Below are positions 7,507 through 16,216 of a stretch of DNA of 64,000 nt, piece by piece. The notes under the pieces were generated by a model, which was not told the origin of the DNA, searched no databases, and saw only the letters and a program-made list of their open reading frames with translations. Position 1 is the first letter of the stretch, and every line of letters starts with the position of its first letter. Made by a program: the position numbers and the translations under genes. Location: positions 46,183 to 110,182 of the forward strand of contig JAWXUP010000001.1 in the NCBI GenBank assembly GCA_044426345.1, read 5' to 3'. The DNA is from CAYJLC01 sp044426345 (GTDB lineage Bacteria > Bacillota > Clostridia > Oscillospirales > Butyricicoccaceae).

Positions 7507-8664
7507 CTAAAATAATTTAACTACTTTTTTGTCACTATCAAGATAAGTGATTTCACCATTTCTCATTTTTATTTCGTGTATATCAATAGAAAATCTACTA
7601 ATATATTTTTTAAGATACTGTACTTCATTTTTGTTTGCAAGGCACAGAGATATGCCTTTTGCATCATTTCTACCTGTTCTACCTGCACGGTGTAAATAAT
7701 CACTAGGATTTTCTGCGATACTCATATGATATACGCAAGAAATATCGTCAATATGCAATCCTCGTGCCGCCAAATCCGTTGAAACAAGGTATTTTAACGA
7801 ACCATTCGCAAGACCTTTCAGTCCATTTTGACGTGCTTGTTTAGTGCTTTCACTATGAATCGCTACACACTCTAAATTATGATAATTCAACTTTGCGACA
7901 GCAGTATTTATGTCGTTTAGCTCGTTTATGAAAATCAAACTTTTCGTAGGTTTCATAATTCCAATAAGTTTTCTCAAATTTTCAAGCTTGTCTCGAGTTT
8001 CGCAAACCATATATAAATGAGTGATATTTTGAGGCACAACCTCTTTTGTTGCAGTCTGAATAAGTTTACAATTCGGTGCTATTTCACCAATTTGTTCTAT
8101 ATTTTTCGGTGCAAAAGTTGCAGAAACGAAAACACATTGTGTGTCACGCATAAAGCATTTTCTAACTGCTTTTAGTCCGTCAACGCTTTGTTTGTCAACC
8201 AATTTATCAGCCTCATCAACGATAAAAGTCTTAATCGTGTGTGCTGAAACTTTTTTCTTTTTAATAAGTTCAAGCACTCGGTCTATCGTTCCAATAATGA
8301 TTTGTGGCTTTTCTTTTAGCTTTTCTATCTGCATTTTGATGTTAACGCCACCAAAAAGCACAGCAGAGTTTAAATTTATGCCCGAAACTTTTGCAAAATC
8401 ACCAACAACCGTATGAACTTGCATTGCCAATTCACGAGTTGGAACGATAATTACCACTTGGTTGCCTTTTTCTACAGGCTTTGCAAAAATCGGTAGTAAA
8501 TATGCTAATGTTTTTCCCGAACCCGTTTGCGATTTCATAATCACATTTTCGCCCTTTAAAATTTCAGGGATTGACTGAGCTTGCACGTCAGTTGGGATTG
8601 TTATATTTTGCTTTCCGAGTGCCAAAACTATAGACTCCGAAAGTCCTATTTCATTAAAATTCAT
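7507..8664 (-). CDS. DEAD-box RNA helicase (short, two-domain core)
   Basis: A 385-residue ATP-dependent RNA helicase with the two RecA-like domains and almost nothing else. Visible motifs: Q motif near the N-terminus, Walker A SQTGSGKT (about 45-52), PTRELA, the DEAD box in VDEADK, SAT, and HRAGRTGR near the end of the second domain. The usual motif Ib GTPGR reads GTIDR here, a conservative oddity. No C-terminal RNA-binding domain follows, unlike the helicase at 10137-11573. Roles in RNA structure remodelling, ribosome assembly or cold adaptation are typical for the family. AAAGGA precedes the ATG. Confidence 0.93.
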   Translation of the reverse strand: MNFNEIGLSESIVLALGKQNITIPTDVQAQSIPEILKGENVIMKSQTGSGKTLAYLLPIFAKPVEKGNQVVIIVPTRELAMQVHTVVGDFAKVSGINLNSAVLFGGVNIKMQIEKLKEKPQIIIGTIDRVLELIKKKKVSAHTIKTFIVDEADKLVDKQSVDGLKAVRKCFMRDTQCVFVSATFAPKNIEQIGEIAPNCKLIQTATKEVVPQNITHLYMVCETRDKLENLRKLIGIMKPTKSLIFINELNDINTAVAKLNYHNLECVAIHSESTKQARQNGLKGLANGSLKYLVSTDLAARGLHIDDISCVYHMSIAENPSDYLHRAGRTGRNDAKGISLCLANKNEVQYLKKYISRFSIDIHEIKMRNGEITYLDSDKKVVKLF

Positions 8665-8747
8665 TTAAAAATCCTTTATTTTTATATTTTACCATATATT
8701 TACTTTATTTTATCACAAATTTCGACAAAAATAAAGCAAAATTTTCA

Positions 8748-10112
8748 TTAAATCCAAAATAATCTCATCAAAGTTGCAATTGATTCCTCAAGCGTGCAAC
8801 AAGATTGCGAAGAAAAAGTGGTTGTTGCGATAGCAGATAACAAATTGTATCCATCTGGAGTTTCTACCAAAGCAAGCGATAACACTGCATCACGTGAATA
8901 CTCAGAAAGTTGTGAATAATCAGAAAAATAGTCTGTTTCAGCCTTTTGTTCGGTAGAAATATTTAAAATTTCACACATTCTATATAAAATCACAGCCATT
9001 TGTTCGTGTGTAACGTCTTCATACGGAGAGAAAATTCCGTCTTCTGTGCCATTTATTATGCCAATTTTTTGCAAAGTTAAAACATCTTGGTCTTTTGTGT
9101 CAGAAAAAACTTCAAAATCGGTTATTTCTGGCAAATCATAGTCTTTTGACTCCAAAAAATTAGTAATTAGCTTGCAAAAACCAATTCTCGTAATGTTTTG
9201 AGTGTACAGGTTGTAGTCTATACCTTCAAATGTTTGCGAAAAGCTTGAACCTATAGTGTATGGAGCGTAATAAATATACGAAACTGACCAAATTGAACTC
9301 ATTCCGTCTTCAGAAATGTTAAAATCCGTGATGTAATTGCCATTTTGGTCTATTATACTATCAAAAATCAGTTCATCTTCGCTAAAATTAGTTACAATTG
9401 CAAATTTTCCATAGTCCACTTCTTCAATGTCATAAAAATTTGTAGCGACAACATTCAGTTCACTATCAATTAGCGAAAAAACATCATCTTTTTTTACTAA
9501 ATATCGATTTTCTGTAACAAAATCGCAGTAAATTTCGTCAAAATCTTTTATTAACTCGCCATTTGAGGTCAAAAACGCTTGTTTTGCATTATATGGAGTA
9601 TGTACGTCAAACGCAGCGTAAAACTTATCATCTAGTGTATAAAAACTTGCGTCATAATAAACTTTTGCCATACCATAATTATCAAATTCTGGAACAAAAT
9701 ACTCCGTAAAAATACTATAATTATCCAAAATTGGTTCTAAAAGCAAACTAAAATCGCTGTTTAGCAATCCGAATTTTTCTACCGTAATAAAGCGTTCATA
9801 CTCGGTTGAAATCACGATTTCCTCTTTCGAAATGATAAGGTGCGAAAAATCGTCTTCCCCAACAATTTTATATTCCGTTGTAAAAGTCGATATTTCACCA
9901 TCTAGATTAATCAGCGTATATTTGAACTCGTCATCGGCGTAAGATAACAGAATTTCACCATTTTTCAGGTGCAAACAGCTAGAATAATCAGAAAAATCGT
10001 ACGAAACCTCGCAATTATTAGGAAATTCATACGAATTTTCAAAAAAAGTCGATGCACAAACGCTAGTCGTAAGACTTAAAGTTGCGAGAATTAGTAATAA
10101 TATTTTTTTCAT
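8748..10112 (-). CDS. Exported protein with C-terminal SLH-like segment
   Basis: A 454-residue secreted protein. The N-terminus is a clear signal peptide (MKKILLLILATLSL, cleavage probably after VCAS). The middle (about 30-270) is rich in short YxxLDDKxYA-like strands reminiscent of WG-type beta-propeller repeats, but I cannot assign a domain. Residues about 300-405 look like S-layer homology modules, with IGIINGTEDGIFSPYEDVTH as the clearest piece, suggesting anchoring to cell-wall polymers. The ATG at 10112 is chosen because AAAGGT lies before it and it starts the signal peptide; an ATG at 10127 overlaps that site. It sits between two helicase genes, 9 nt... from the upstream helicase stop counted from the earlier ATG, so it may be co-transcribed with it. 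Confidence 0.75.
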   Translation of the reverse strand: MKKILLLILATLSLTTSVCASTFFENSYEFPNNCEVSYDFSDYSSCLHLKNGEILLSYADDEFKYTLINLDGEISTFTTEYKIVGEDDFSHLIISKEEIVISTEYERFITVEKFGLLNSDFSLLLEPILDNYSIFTEYFVPEFDNYGMAKVYYDASFYTLDDKFYAAFDVHTPYNAKQAFLTSNGELIKDFDEIYCDFVTENRYLVKKDDVFSLIDSELNVVATNFYDIEEVDYGKFAIVTNFSEDELIFDSIIDQNGNYITDFNISEDGMSSIWSVSYIYYAPYTIGSSFSQTFEGIDYNLYTQNITRIGFCKLITNFLESKDYDLPEITDFEVFSDTKDQDVLTLQKIGIINGTEDGIFSPYEDVTHEQMAVILYRMCEILNISTEQKAETDYFSDYSQLSEYSRDAVLSLALVETPDGYNLLSAIATTTFSSQSCCTLEESIATLMRLFWI

Positions 10113-10136
10113 AAAGCTACCTTTCATTAAGAAAAA

Positions 10137-11573
10137 TTAGTCATTTTCAACCAAAGAAACCGTGCGTAATCTGCCCTTAATTGGCTTTGTTTGAAGAACT
10201 TTATGCACCATATCGCCTTTGCCATTAAGTACTTCGACAAAAGTTGAGATATCCAAAATATTAATAATTCCGATATCCGCAGCCGTCATTCCATCAATGC
10301 TACAAAGCGTACCAACTATATCGACTGGACGCATTTTAGTCTTTTTACCTGCATTTATATGTATTTTTGTAATATTTTCGCTTAGTTTTGAGCCTTTCAA
10401 CTCACGAACTTGAGGTTTTTTATCCATTTTCTTATCAAAACCAGTTTTAGCTTGTTCTACCTGTGTTTTAGTAGGTGGAACTTCAAAATCTATGGTTTTA
10501 TTCAAAAATTCCTGTAGTTCGTCAAACGAATTCATACCACGCTCCGAAACGAACGTAATAGCCTTGCCACCCTTACCAATTCGACCCGTTCTGCCTATTC
10601 TATGCACATACGTTTCGCTTTTTTTAGGCATATCAAAATTAATAACTAACGAAATGTCATCTACATCAATACCACGTGCCGCGACATCGGTTGCAATTAA
10701 ATAACGAAAAACTCCACGTTTGAAATTGTTCATAATGCGAGTTCTGTCAACCTGTTCCATTCCTCCGTGAATTTTATCGCAAGTATATCCATTTTTGTAC
10801 AAAAAATCGTCGATATCGTCTACATTTGCCTGTGTATTGCAGAAAATAATGCAACTTTCTGGATTTTCTACCGTTGTAATATCACGTAATAATTGTCCTT
10901 TTTTATCTTCATCAGCGTGATAAAAAACTTGCGAAACCTTGTCAATTGTTGAAATTTGTTGCTCTATTTCAATTTTTGTAGGATTTTTCATATACTTTTT
11001 CGCAATATTTTGAATATCCGAGCTAAAAGTTGCCGAAAGTAGTACTGTTACGCGATTTTTTGGTAGTGCATCTATAATTTCTTCGACTTGCTCGATAAAT
11101 CCCATCGCAAGCATCTCGTCAGCCTCGTCTATAACAAGGTATTTTATGTTGTCGGTATTTAACGTTTGACGCTCAATGTGGTCGATAACTCGTCCAGGCG
11201 TGCCAACTGCAATGTGTGTTTTTTGTTTCAATTCCTTAGACTGTTTCACGAAAGAATCCCTACCATACAGCGCCGAGCATTTTATACGCTTAAAGCGACC
11301 AATATTAAACACATCGTCTTTTACTTGGATTGCCAGCTCACGTGTAGGTGTTAAAACCAAGGCCTGAACAGCATTTTCCTCCCATACAATGTGTTCGCAA
11401 ATAGGAATTACAAACGATGCAGTCTTACCAGAACCAGTTTGCGATTTCACAATTACGTCTTTTTGTGCCAAAATTTCAGGTATAGCCTGGTTTTGCACAT
11501 CTGTAAACGAAGAATAGTTCAAAAGTTCTATAGCTTTCATTAAATTTTCGGATAAATTAAAATTATTTGTCAT
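10137..11573 (-). CDS. DEAD-box RNA helicase with DbpA-type RNA-binding domain
   Basis: About 478 residues: Q motif, Walker A SQTGSGKT, PTRELA, GTPGR, DEAD in VIDEADE, SAT, and HRIGRTGR in the two RecA domains, then a basic linker (about 385-405) and a C-terminal DbpA-type RRM (from about 405, with KIHINAGKKTKMRP and DISTFVEV). In DbpA/YxiN this domain binds hairpin 92 of 23S rRNA, so a role in large-subunit ribosome assembly is likely. The start is uncertain: the ATG at 11573 fits family alignments and has a weak GAG before it; an in-frame ATG at 11585 adds four residues. Confidence 0.92.
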   Translation of the reverse strand: MTNNFNLSENLMKAIELLNYSSFTDVQNQAIPEILAQKDVIVKSQTGSGKTASFVIPICEHIVWEENAVQALVLTPTRELAIQVKDDVFNIGRFKRIKCSALYGRDSFVKQSKELKQKTHIAVGTPGRVIDHIERQTLNTDNIKYLVIDEADEMLAMGFIEQVEEIIDALPKNRVTVLLSATFSSDIQNIAKKYMKNPTKIEIEQQISTIDKVSQVFYHADEDKKGQLLRDITTVENPESCIIFCNTQANVDDIDDFLYKNGYTCDKIHGGMEQVDRTRIMNNFKRGVFRYLIATDVAARGIDVDDISLVINFDMPKKSETYVHRIGRTGRIGKGGKAITFVSERGMNSFDELQEFLNKTIDFEVPPTKTQVEQAKTGFDKKMDKKPQVRELKGSKLSENITKIHINAGKKTKMRPVDIVGTLCSIDGMTAADIGIINILDISTFVEVLNGKGDMVHKVLQTKPIKGRLRTVSLVEND

Positions 11574-11697
11574 ATTTTTTCTCATTTCTTTTATATTACT
11601 CTATTTTACCACAAAATTATGAATAAAGCCACCTCGAAAGCTTAAAATATTTTCTGCAATATTTAACACAAATTATACATAACTTACACACTTTTAA

Positions 11698-11726
11698 TTG
11701 AATATCACATTAAAGTGTGCTATAAT
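11698..11726 (+). promoter_or_regulatory. Promoter of the HD hydrolase gene
   Basis: TTGAAT, 17-nt spacer, TATAAT, about 28 nt before the ATG; the spacer ends in TGTGC, a partial extended -10. Confidence 0.7.
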
Positions 11727-11754
11727 TAAACTATAAATATGAGGAGGAAATTTT

Positions 11755-12246
11755 ATGATAAATAACGTTATGCAAAATATGATTACCTATTATACAGGTG
11801 ACCCGAAAAGAATTCAGCACTTTTTAAAAGTTCATAGTTTCAGCAAATATATAGCAATTTCCGAAGATATCGACCCTCAAATGTTAGAAATTCTAGAAAT
11901 AGCTGCTCTAACTCACGACATCGGAATTCGCGTATCAGAAGAAAAATACGGTGAATGTGATGGAAAAATGCAAGAGCTTGAAGGTCCTATCGTAGCGCAC
12001 CAAATGTTGAAATCTATTGGCTGTAGCAAAGAAATAATTGACAGAGTGTGTTTTCTCATCGGTCACCACCATACATATGATAATATTATCGGTTTGGACT
12101 ATCAAATTTTAGTTGAGGCTGATTTTTTAGTAAATATTTACGAGGCTAAAATGCAAGATGAGGCAATTTTAAACGTAAAAAATCGAATATTTAAAACTAA
12201 AGCTGGTTTAGACTTAATCGACACTATGTTTTTAAATGGTAAATAA
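11755..12246 (+). CDS. HD-domain phosphohydrolase
   Basis: A 163-residue HD-superfamily protein. Likely metal ligands are H27, the H54-D55 pair in THDIG, the H104-H105-H106 run in IGHHHTYDN, and D123 in EADF. This arrangement occurs in small bacterial HD phosphohydrolases acting on nucleotides or similar phosphate esters; the substrate is unknown. It is a single-gene unit with its own promoter, a strong GAGGAGG site and an intrinsic terminator, lying between two minus-strand operons. Confidence 0.85.
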   Translation: MINNVMQNMITYYTGDPKRIQHFLKVHSFSKYIAISEDIDPQMLEILEIAALTHDIGIRVSEEKYGECDGKMQELEGPIVAHQMLKSIGCSKEIIDRVCFLIGHHHTYDNIIGLDYQILVEADFLVNIYEAKMQDEAILNVKNRIFKTKAGLDLIDTMFLNGK

Positions 12247-12252
12247 AAGATT

Positions 12253-12285
12253 TACAACCTAATTTTTAGGTTGTATTATTTTTTA
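12253..12285 (+). terminator. Terminator of the HD hydrolase gene
   Basis: Stem TACAACCTAA/TTAGGTTGTA with a TTT loop, followed by TTATTTTTTA. Confidence 0.8.
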
Positions 12286-12292
12286 AATTTTG

Positions 12293-12332
12293 ACAAAAAT
12301 AAACCTCCTATTTTGTGTGATAGGAGGTTTTA
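12293..12332 (-). terminator. Terminator of the dehydratase operon
   Basis: Minus-strand stem AAACCTCCTA/TAGGAGGTTT with a 10-nt loop, followed by ATTTTTGTC, 6 nt after the stop of the dehydratase gene. Confidence 0.8.
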
Positions 12333-12335
12333 AAA

Positions 12336-14051
12336 TTATTTCATATATCCACCTTTCATAGGTGAAACTGCGTGTTCTGAGAACAATTTTAGTACGCCAG
12401 ACTCATATTTTGATGCTCTAAGTGTATAATTTTCAGCACGTTCTTTCAAAATCGCCTCAATTTCTTCAGCTGATTTTTTCTCGCCATTAACACCAACAAT
12501 TGCTAAAATACGTTGCTCAATATCAAGCTCGATTAAGTCATTTTCTTCAACTAAAGCGATTGGTCCACCTTCTGCAGCCTCTGGCGAAACGTGACCAATT
12601 GCAGGTCCTCGGCTTGCTCCAGAGAAACGTCCGTCGGTGATAAGTGCGATAGATTTTCCAAGTTCAGGGTCTGAAGAAATCGCCTCGGTTGTGTAGAACA
12701 TTTCCGGCATACCACTTCCTTTTGGTCCTTCATATCTGATAATTACTGCATCTCCAGGTTTGATTTCTTTAGCAATAACTGCATTTTTAGCATCTTCTTC
12801 GCAATCAAAAGGACGTGCAAGAAGTGTCGCTTTGAACATTTCTTTTGGCACGGCACTATGTTTTACAACCGCACCATCAGGCGCCAAATTACCTTTTAAT
12901 ATGCTAACTGTACCATTTTTACCGATAGGAGTTTCGAATTTACGGATAATATCGGTACGTGAAATACCAGTGCCATCAAGATATTTTGCACATTTTTCAT
13001 AATAATCTGATTTTTTAAGGTCTTCCAAGTTTTCGCCAAGAGTTTTGCCTGTAACCGTCATAACATCAAGGTGTAAACGGTCTTTGATTTCTTCCATAAT
13101 CGTTGGAACGCCACCTGCATAGTAGAAATATTGCGCTGGCCATTTACCAGAAGGACGAATATCAAGCAAATAATGAGCATCGCGATGCATTTTGTCAAAA
13201 GTATCGCTGTCAATGTGAATTCCAAATTCTTTTGCGATAGTCGGAATGTGCAACAATGAATTTGTAGAGCCAGCAATCGCTGCGTGAACGATAATTGCGT
13301 TTTCGAATGATTTTTGCGTTACCATATCACGTGGATTAATACCAGCAGCCGCAAGTTTTAAAATTTGTTCTCCGGCTTTTTTTGCTACATCATTTAAATC
13401 TGCACAAGTCGCTGGCATAAGTGCGCTACCAGGTAGCATTAAACCTAGCGCCTCGCCCATAACTTGCATTGTAGACGCTGTTCCCATAAACGAGCAAGCA
13501 CCACAAGATGGACACGCATGATGTTTGTAATATGTAAGTTTTTCTTCGGTGATTTCGCCACGTTTTTGCATAGCGTCATACATACCAATTTGTTCAAGTG
13601 TAAGTAAGTCTGGGCCTGCATCCATAACGCCACCAGTAACTAGAATTGACGGAGTGTTAATTCTGCCGATTGCCATCAAATGTGCTGGAACAGCTTTATC
13701 GCAGCTTGAAAGAAATACTGCACCGTCAAAAGGCGTTGCGTTGTGGTGAATTTCAATCATATTACACATAGAATCACGTGAAACTAACGAATAGTTACCA
13801 CCATCGTGACCTTGACTCATACCGTCACAAGTGTCAGTTGTAAAATAACGTGCAGCCTTACCACCATTTGCATTTACACTATCACGAACTATATCAGTAA
13901 AACCCAATAAATGAGCGCTACCAGGGTGGCTATCTCCGAATGTACTTTCTATCATAATTTGAGGTTTTGACAGGTCTTCCACCGTCCAACCCATACCCAT
14001 TCTAAGAGGGTCCATTTCTGGTGCAAGCGTTCTTAATTTTTGGCTTGTCAT
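12336..14051 (-). CDS. IlvD/Edd-family dehydratase, probable sugar-acid dehydratase
   Basis: A 571-residue iron-sulfur dehydratase of the IlvD/Edd family, which removes water from 2,3-dihydroxy acids. Likely cluster cysteines are C75 (TCDGMSQGHDG), C117 (SSCDK) and C186 (CPSCGACSFMGTAST). C75 in a CDG motif and the phrase FDGAVFLSSCDK are features of 6-phosphogluconate dehydratase (Edd), whereas dihydroxy-acid dehydratases have DDG or SDG there. The catalytic-serine region DGRFSGASRG and GHVSPEA are intact. With the KduD-like dehydrogenase 96 nt upstream in the same direction, an aldonate or other sugar-acid substrate is more likely than valine/isoleucine synthesis; no other ilv genes are nearby. 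This is inference, and a DHAD role cannot be excluded. Confidence 0.85.
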   Translation of the reverse strand: MTSQKLRTLAPEMDPLRMGMGWTVEDLSKPQIMIESTFGDSHPGSAHLLGFTDIVRDSVNANGGKAARYFTTDTCDGMSQGHDGGNYSLVSRDSMCNMIEIHHNATPFDGAVFLSSCDKAVPAHLMAIGRINTPSILVTGGVMDAGPDLLTLEQIGMYDAMQKRGEITEEKLTYYKHHACPSCGACSFMGTASTMQVMGEALGLMLPGSALMPATCADLNDVAKKAGEQILKLAAAGINPRDMVTQKSFENAIIVHAAIAGSTNSLLHIPTIAKEFGIHIDSDTFDKMHRDAHYLLDIRPSGKWPAQYFYYAGGVPTIMEEIKDRLHLDVMTVTGKTLGENLEDLKKSDYYEKCAKYLDGTGISRTDIIRKFETPIGKNGTVSILKGNLAPDGAVVKHSAVPKEMFKATLLARPFDCEEDAKNAVIAKEIKPGDAVIIRYEGPKGSGMPEMFYTTEAISSDPELGKSIALITDGRFSGASRGPAIGHVSPEAAEGGPIALVEENDLIELDIEQRILAIVGVNGEKKSAEEIEAILKERAENYTLRASKYESGVLKLFSEHAVSPMKGGYMK

Positions 14052-14147
14052 ATTTTTCTTCCCTTCATTTATAAATCATTTTTTATGTAAATTTTTTCAA
14101 ATCATCACTATAATTTACATAATGTAAGCATACTATTATTTGATAAA

Positions 14148-14906
14148 TTATTTTACCAAATATCCTCCATCAACAGGAATTACTGCTCCAGTTACGTAAT
14201 CGCTTGCTTTTGATGCCAAGAAAAGTGCCGCACCTTTCATATCATCACCATCGCCCCAACGATTTGCTGGAATTCTAGCTGTAATTTGTGCGTAACGTGG
14301 ATTTTCTGGGTCAAGCAGAGCCTCATTCATTTCGGTTGCCATATACCCTGGTGCGATAGCGTTTACATTAATACCACGAGCTACCCAGTCGTTTGACATT
14401 GCCTTTGTAAGCTGAGCAATACCACCTTTACTTGCAGCGTATGCAGGGATAGTTTGTCCTCCAAAAAACGAAATCATAGAGGCAATATTAATGATTTTTC
14501 CGTATCCTTTTTCAAGCATAACATTAGCAGCTTGTTGGCATAAAACGAAGACAGAGCTTAGGTTTACGCTGATAACATCGTCCCAATCGTCCATAGAAAA
14601 CTCTTCTGAAGATGCGCGTCTTTGAATACCGTGTGAAGTAAGCAAAATATCAACTGTTCCTAAATGTTCCATACATTTATCAAAACACGCATAAACTTCT
14701 TCACGTTTTGATAAATCTGCTTTTACACCGTGACATTTAAATCCTCTGTCGCAAAAATCTTGAGCAACTTTGAAAACTTTGTCCGAAGAACCAACAATAG
14801 CAACTTCACAACCTGCCTCCATATAGCCTTCTGCCATAGAATACCCAAGTCCACGAGTTGCGCCTGTAACAATAGCTTTTTTACCTGAAATGTCAAATAA
14901 ATTCAT
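14148..14906 (-). CDS. KduD-like SDR oxidoreductase
   Basis: A 252-residue short-chain dehydrogenase. Visible are the cofactor loop TGATRGLG (14-21), N115, and the catalytic S143, Y156, K160 (YAASK). Stretches HGIQRR, NAIAPGYMATEMN and RIPANRWG strongly resemble 2-deoxy-D-gluconate 3-dehydrogenase (KduD) and gluconate 5-dehydrogenase, which interconvert keto and hydroxy sugar acids with NAD(P)H. It is the first gene of a two-gene operon with the IlvD/Edd-type dehydratase, driven by a good promoter at 14956-14984. The exact substrate is not readable. Confidence 0.87.
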   Translation of the reverse strand: MNLFDISGKKAIVTGATRGLGYSMAEGYMEAGCEVAIVGSSDKVFKVAQDFCDRGFKCHGVKADLSKREEVYACFDKCMEHLGTVDILLTSHGIQRRASSEEFSMDDWDDVISVNLSSVFVLCQQAANVMLEKGYGKIINIASMISFFGGQTIPAYAASKGGIAQLTKAMSNDWVARGINVNAIAPGYMATEMNEALLDPENPRYAQITARIPANRWGDGDDMKGAALFLASKASDYVTGAVIPVDGGYLVK

Positions 14907-14955
14907 AAAATTCTCCTTATTTATAAAAATAAAACTAAATTTGTCTGTTAATAAA

Positions 14956-14984
14956 ATTTTAGCATTTTAACGATAAAAAGTCAA
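14956..14984 (-). promoter_or_regulatory. Promoter of the SDR-dehydratase operon
   Basis: Minus-strand TTGACT, 17-nt spacer, TAAAAT, with TGC just before the -10 box (extended -10-like). Confidence 0.65.
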
Positions 14985-15065
14985 TGCAGAGTTTTGTTTT
15001 TTGCAATTTTCCACAAAATATTTAAATTTTACTTTTCTTTGATTTTAATTTACTTGCTGTTATTT

Positions 15066-15094
15066 GCAAAAAAAGAACCGTCTCAAGACAGTTC
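15066..15094 (-). terminator. Terminator of the AEC permease gene
   Basis: Minus-strand hairpin GAACTGTCT/AGACGGTTC (one G-U pair) with a minimal loop, followed by TTTTTTTGC. Confidence 0.8.
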
Positions 15095-15112
15095 CTTTAT
15101 AATTATATATTT

Positions 15113-16018
15113 TTACATAAAAACAACTACAGCAATGATAAGCATCATACTTATAATTATATTTAACGAGCTAAAAACTGCTAATGCCGATGGTTTTCCA
15201 CCTAAATTTTCCCCAAAAACTATCGAAGATGTCGAAAGTGGCGACAACATTGCAATTATAAGTGCTTTTCGAATCTCTATATCGTATGGCAAGAAAAAAA
15301 TTACTAATGAAACAAAAAAAGAATGTCCATATCTTGCTAAAAGCGCTGATGTTGTCTGTTTTAAATCATCTTTTTTTATTTTAAATTCAATCATTATACC
15401 AATCATTATCATAGCTAAAAATGCAGTTGCATTCGCTCCAATATCAGTTATAACGTAAACTTCTTTCGGTAGTGAAAATCCCAAAGTTGGTATTAAAACC
15501 ATAACTATATAGGTCACAAAAGGTACAGTTGTAAATAATCTTTTTAGAATTGCAGGAATAGGATTTCCACGTTCTTTGTTCACAACAGCAGAAGTGATAG
15601 CTGCAGTTGTTCCAAAAACCATTATCGCGTTACCCACATCAAACATAAGCACACAAATAACTGCTGTCGGCGACAAAAAGCTAGCGACAAAAGGTACGGT
15701 AAAAATGCCTATATTGTAACCTGGTGTACACATCATATGTAAAATTTTCGATTCTTTATCTTTTTTACGACTAACAAGATAGCCCACAAAAATGCCCATA
15801 AAGCTAGCAAATAAGCCTATAACCATAGCGACTACAAGCGAGGTGTCATATTGAAAACTCTGAAATCCAGAAATAATTACACAAGGTAAGTTAATGTTTA
15901 TAAGCATACCACCAAATACGCGTTTATCTTCTATTTTAAAGACTCCAATTTTTTTCAGCGCATACGCTAGTAAAATTATTATCACAAAGCCCGCGGCTTT
16001 CGCTATTATATCGTTCAT
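15113..16018 (-). CDS. AEC-family permease
   Basis: A 301-residue membrane protein of the auxin efflux carrier family, with about ten hydrophobic helices in two halves joined by a short charged linker (VSRKKDKESK near 83-92 and KIKKDD near 210). The family moves organic acids such as malate or malonate in bacteria; here the adjacent sugar-acid operon makes an acid substrate plausible, but the gene has its own promoter (16045-16073) and terminator, so co-regulation is not shown. AAGGAGAG precedes the ATG. Confidence 0.85.
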   Translation of the reverse strand: MNDIIAKAAGFVIIILLAYALKKIGVFKIEDKRVFGGMLININLPCVIISGFQSFQYDTSLVVAMVIGLFASFMGIFVGYLVSRKKDKESKILHMMCTPGYNIGIFTVPFVASFLSPTAVICVLMFDVGNAIMVFGTTAAITSAVVNKERGNPIPAILKRLFTTVPFVTYIVMVLIPTLGFSLPKEVYVITDIGANATAFLAMIMIGIMIEFKIKKDDLKQTTSALLARYGHSFFVSLVIFFLPYDIEIRKALIIAMLSPLSTSSIVFGENLGGKPSALAVFSSLNIIISMMLIIAVVVFM

Positions 16019-16044
16019 TTTGCTCTCCTTAATCCAACTAAACT

Positions 16045-16073
16045 ATTCTACCATACTTTTTAGTTGCATACAA
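16045..16073 (-). promoter_or_regulatory. Promoter of the AEC permease gene
   Basis: Minus-strand TTGTAT, 17-nt spacer, TAGAAT, 27 nt before the start codon. Confidence 0.55.
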
Positions 16074-16150
16074 GGAAATATTTGAAATTTTTCAATTTTT
16101 TATCAGTCATTGTGTTCTTTATCAAATATATTAGCATTTATTTACGTTGC

Positions 16151-16210
16151 GAAAATAAAAACCGACACCAAGCTCAAGATTACATAATCTTGTGTTTCAA
16201 CATCGGTTTT
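16151..16210 (-). terminator. Terminator of the ppx-ppk operon
   Basis: Long minus-strand hairpin with outer AAAACCGA/TCGGTTTT and inner CAAGATTA/TAATCTTG arms, followed by TTATTTTC, 7 nt after the ppk stop. Confidence 0.75.
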
Positions 16211-16216
16211 AGATGT

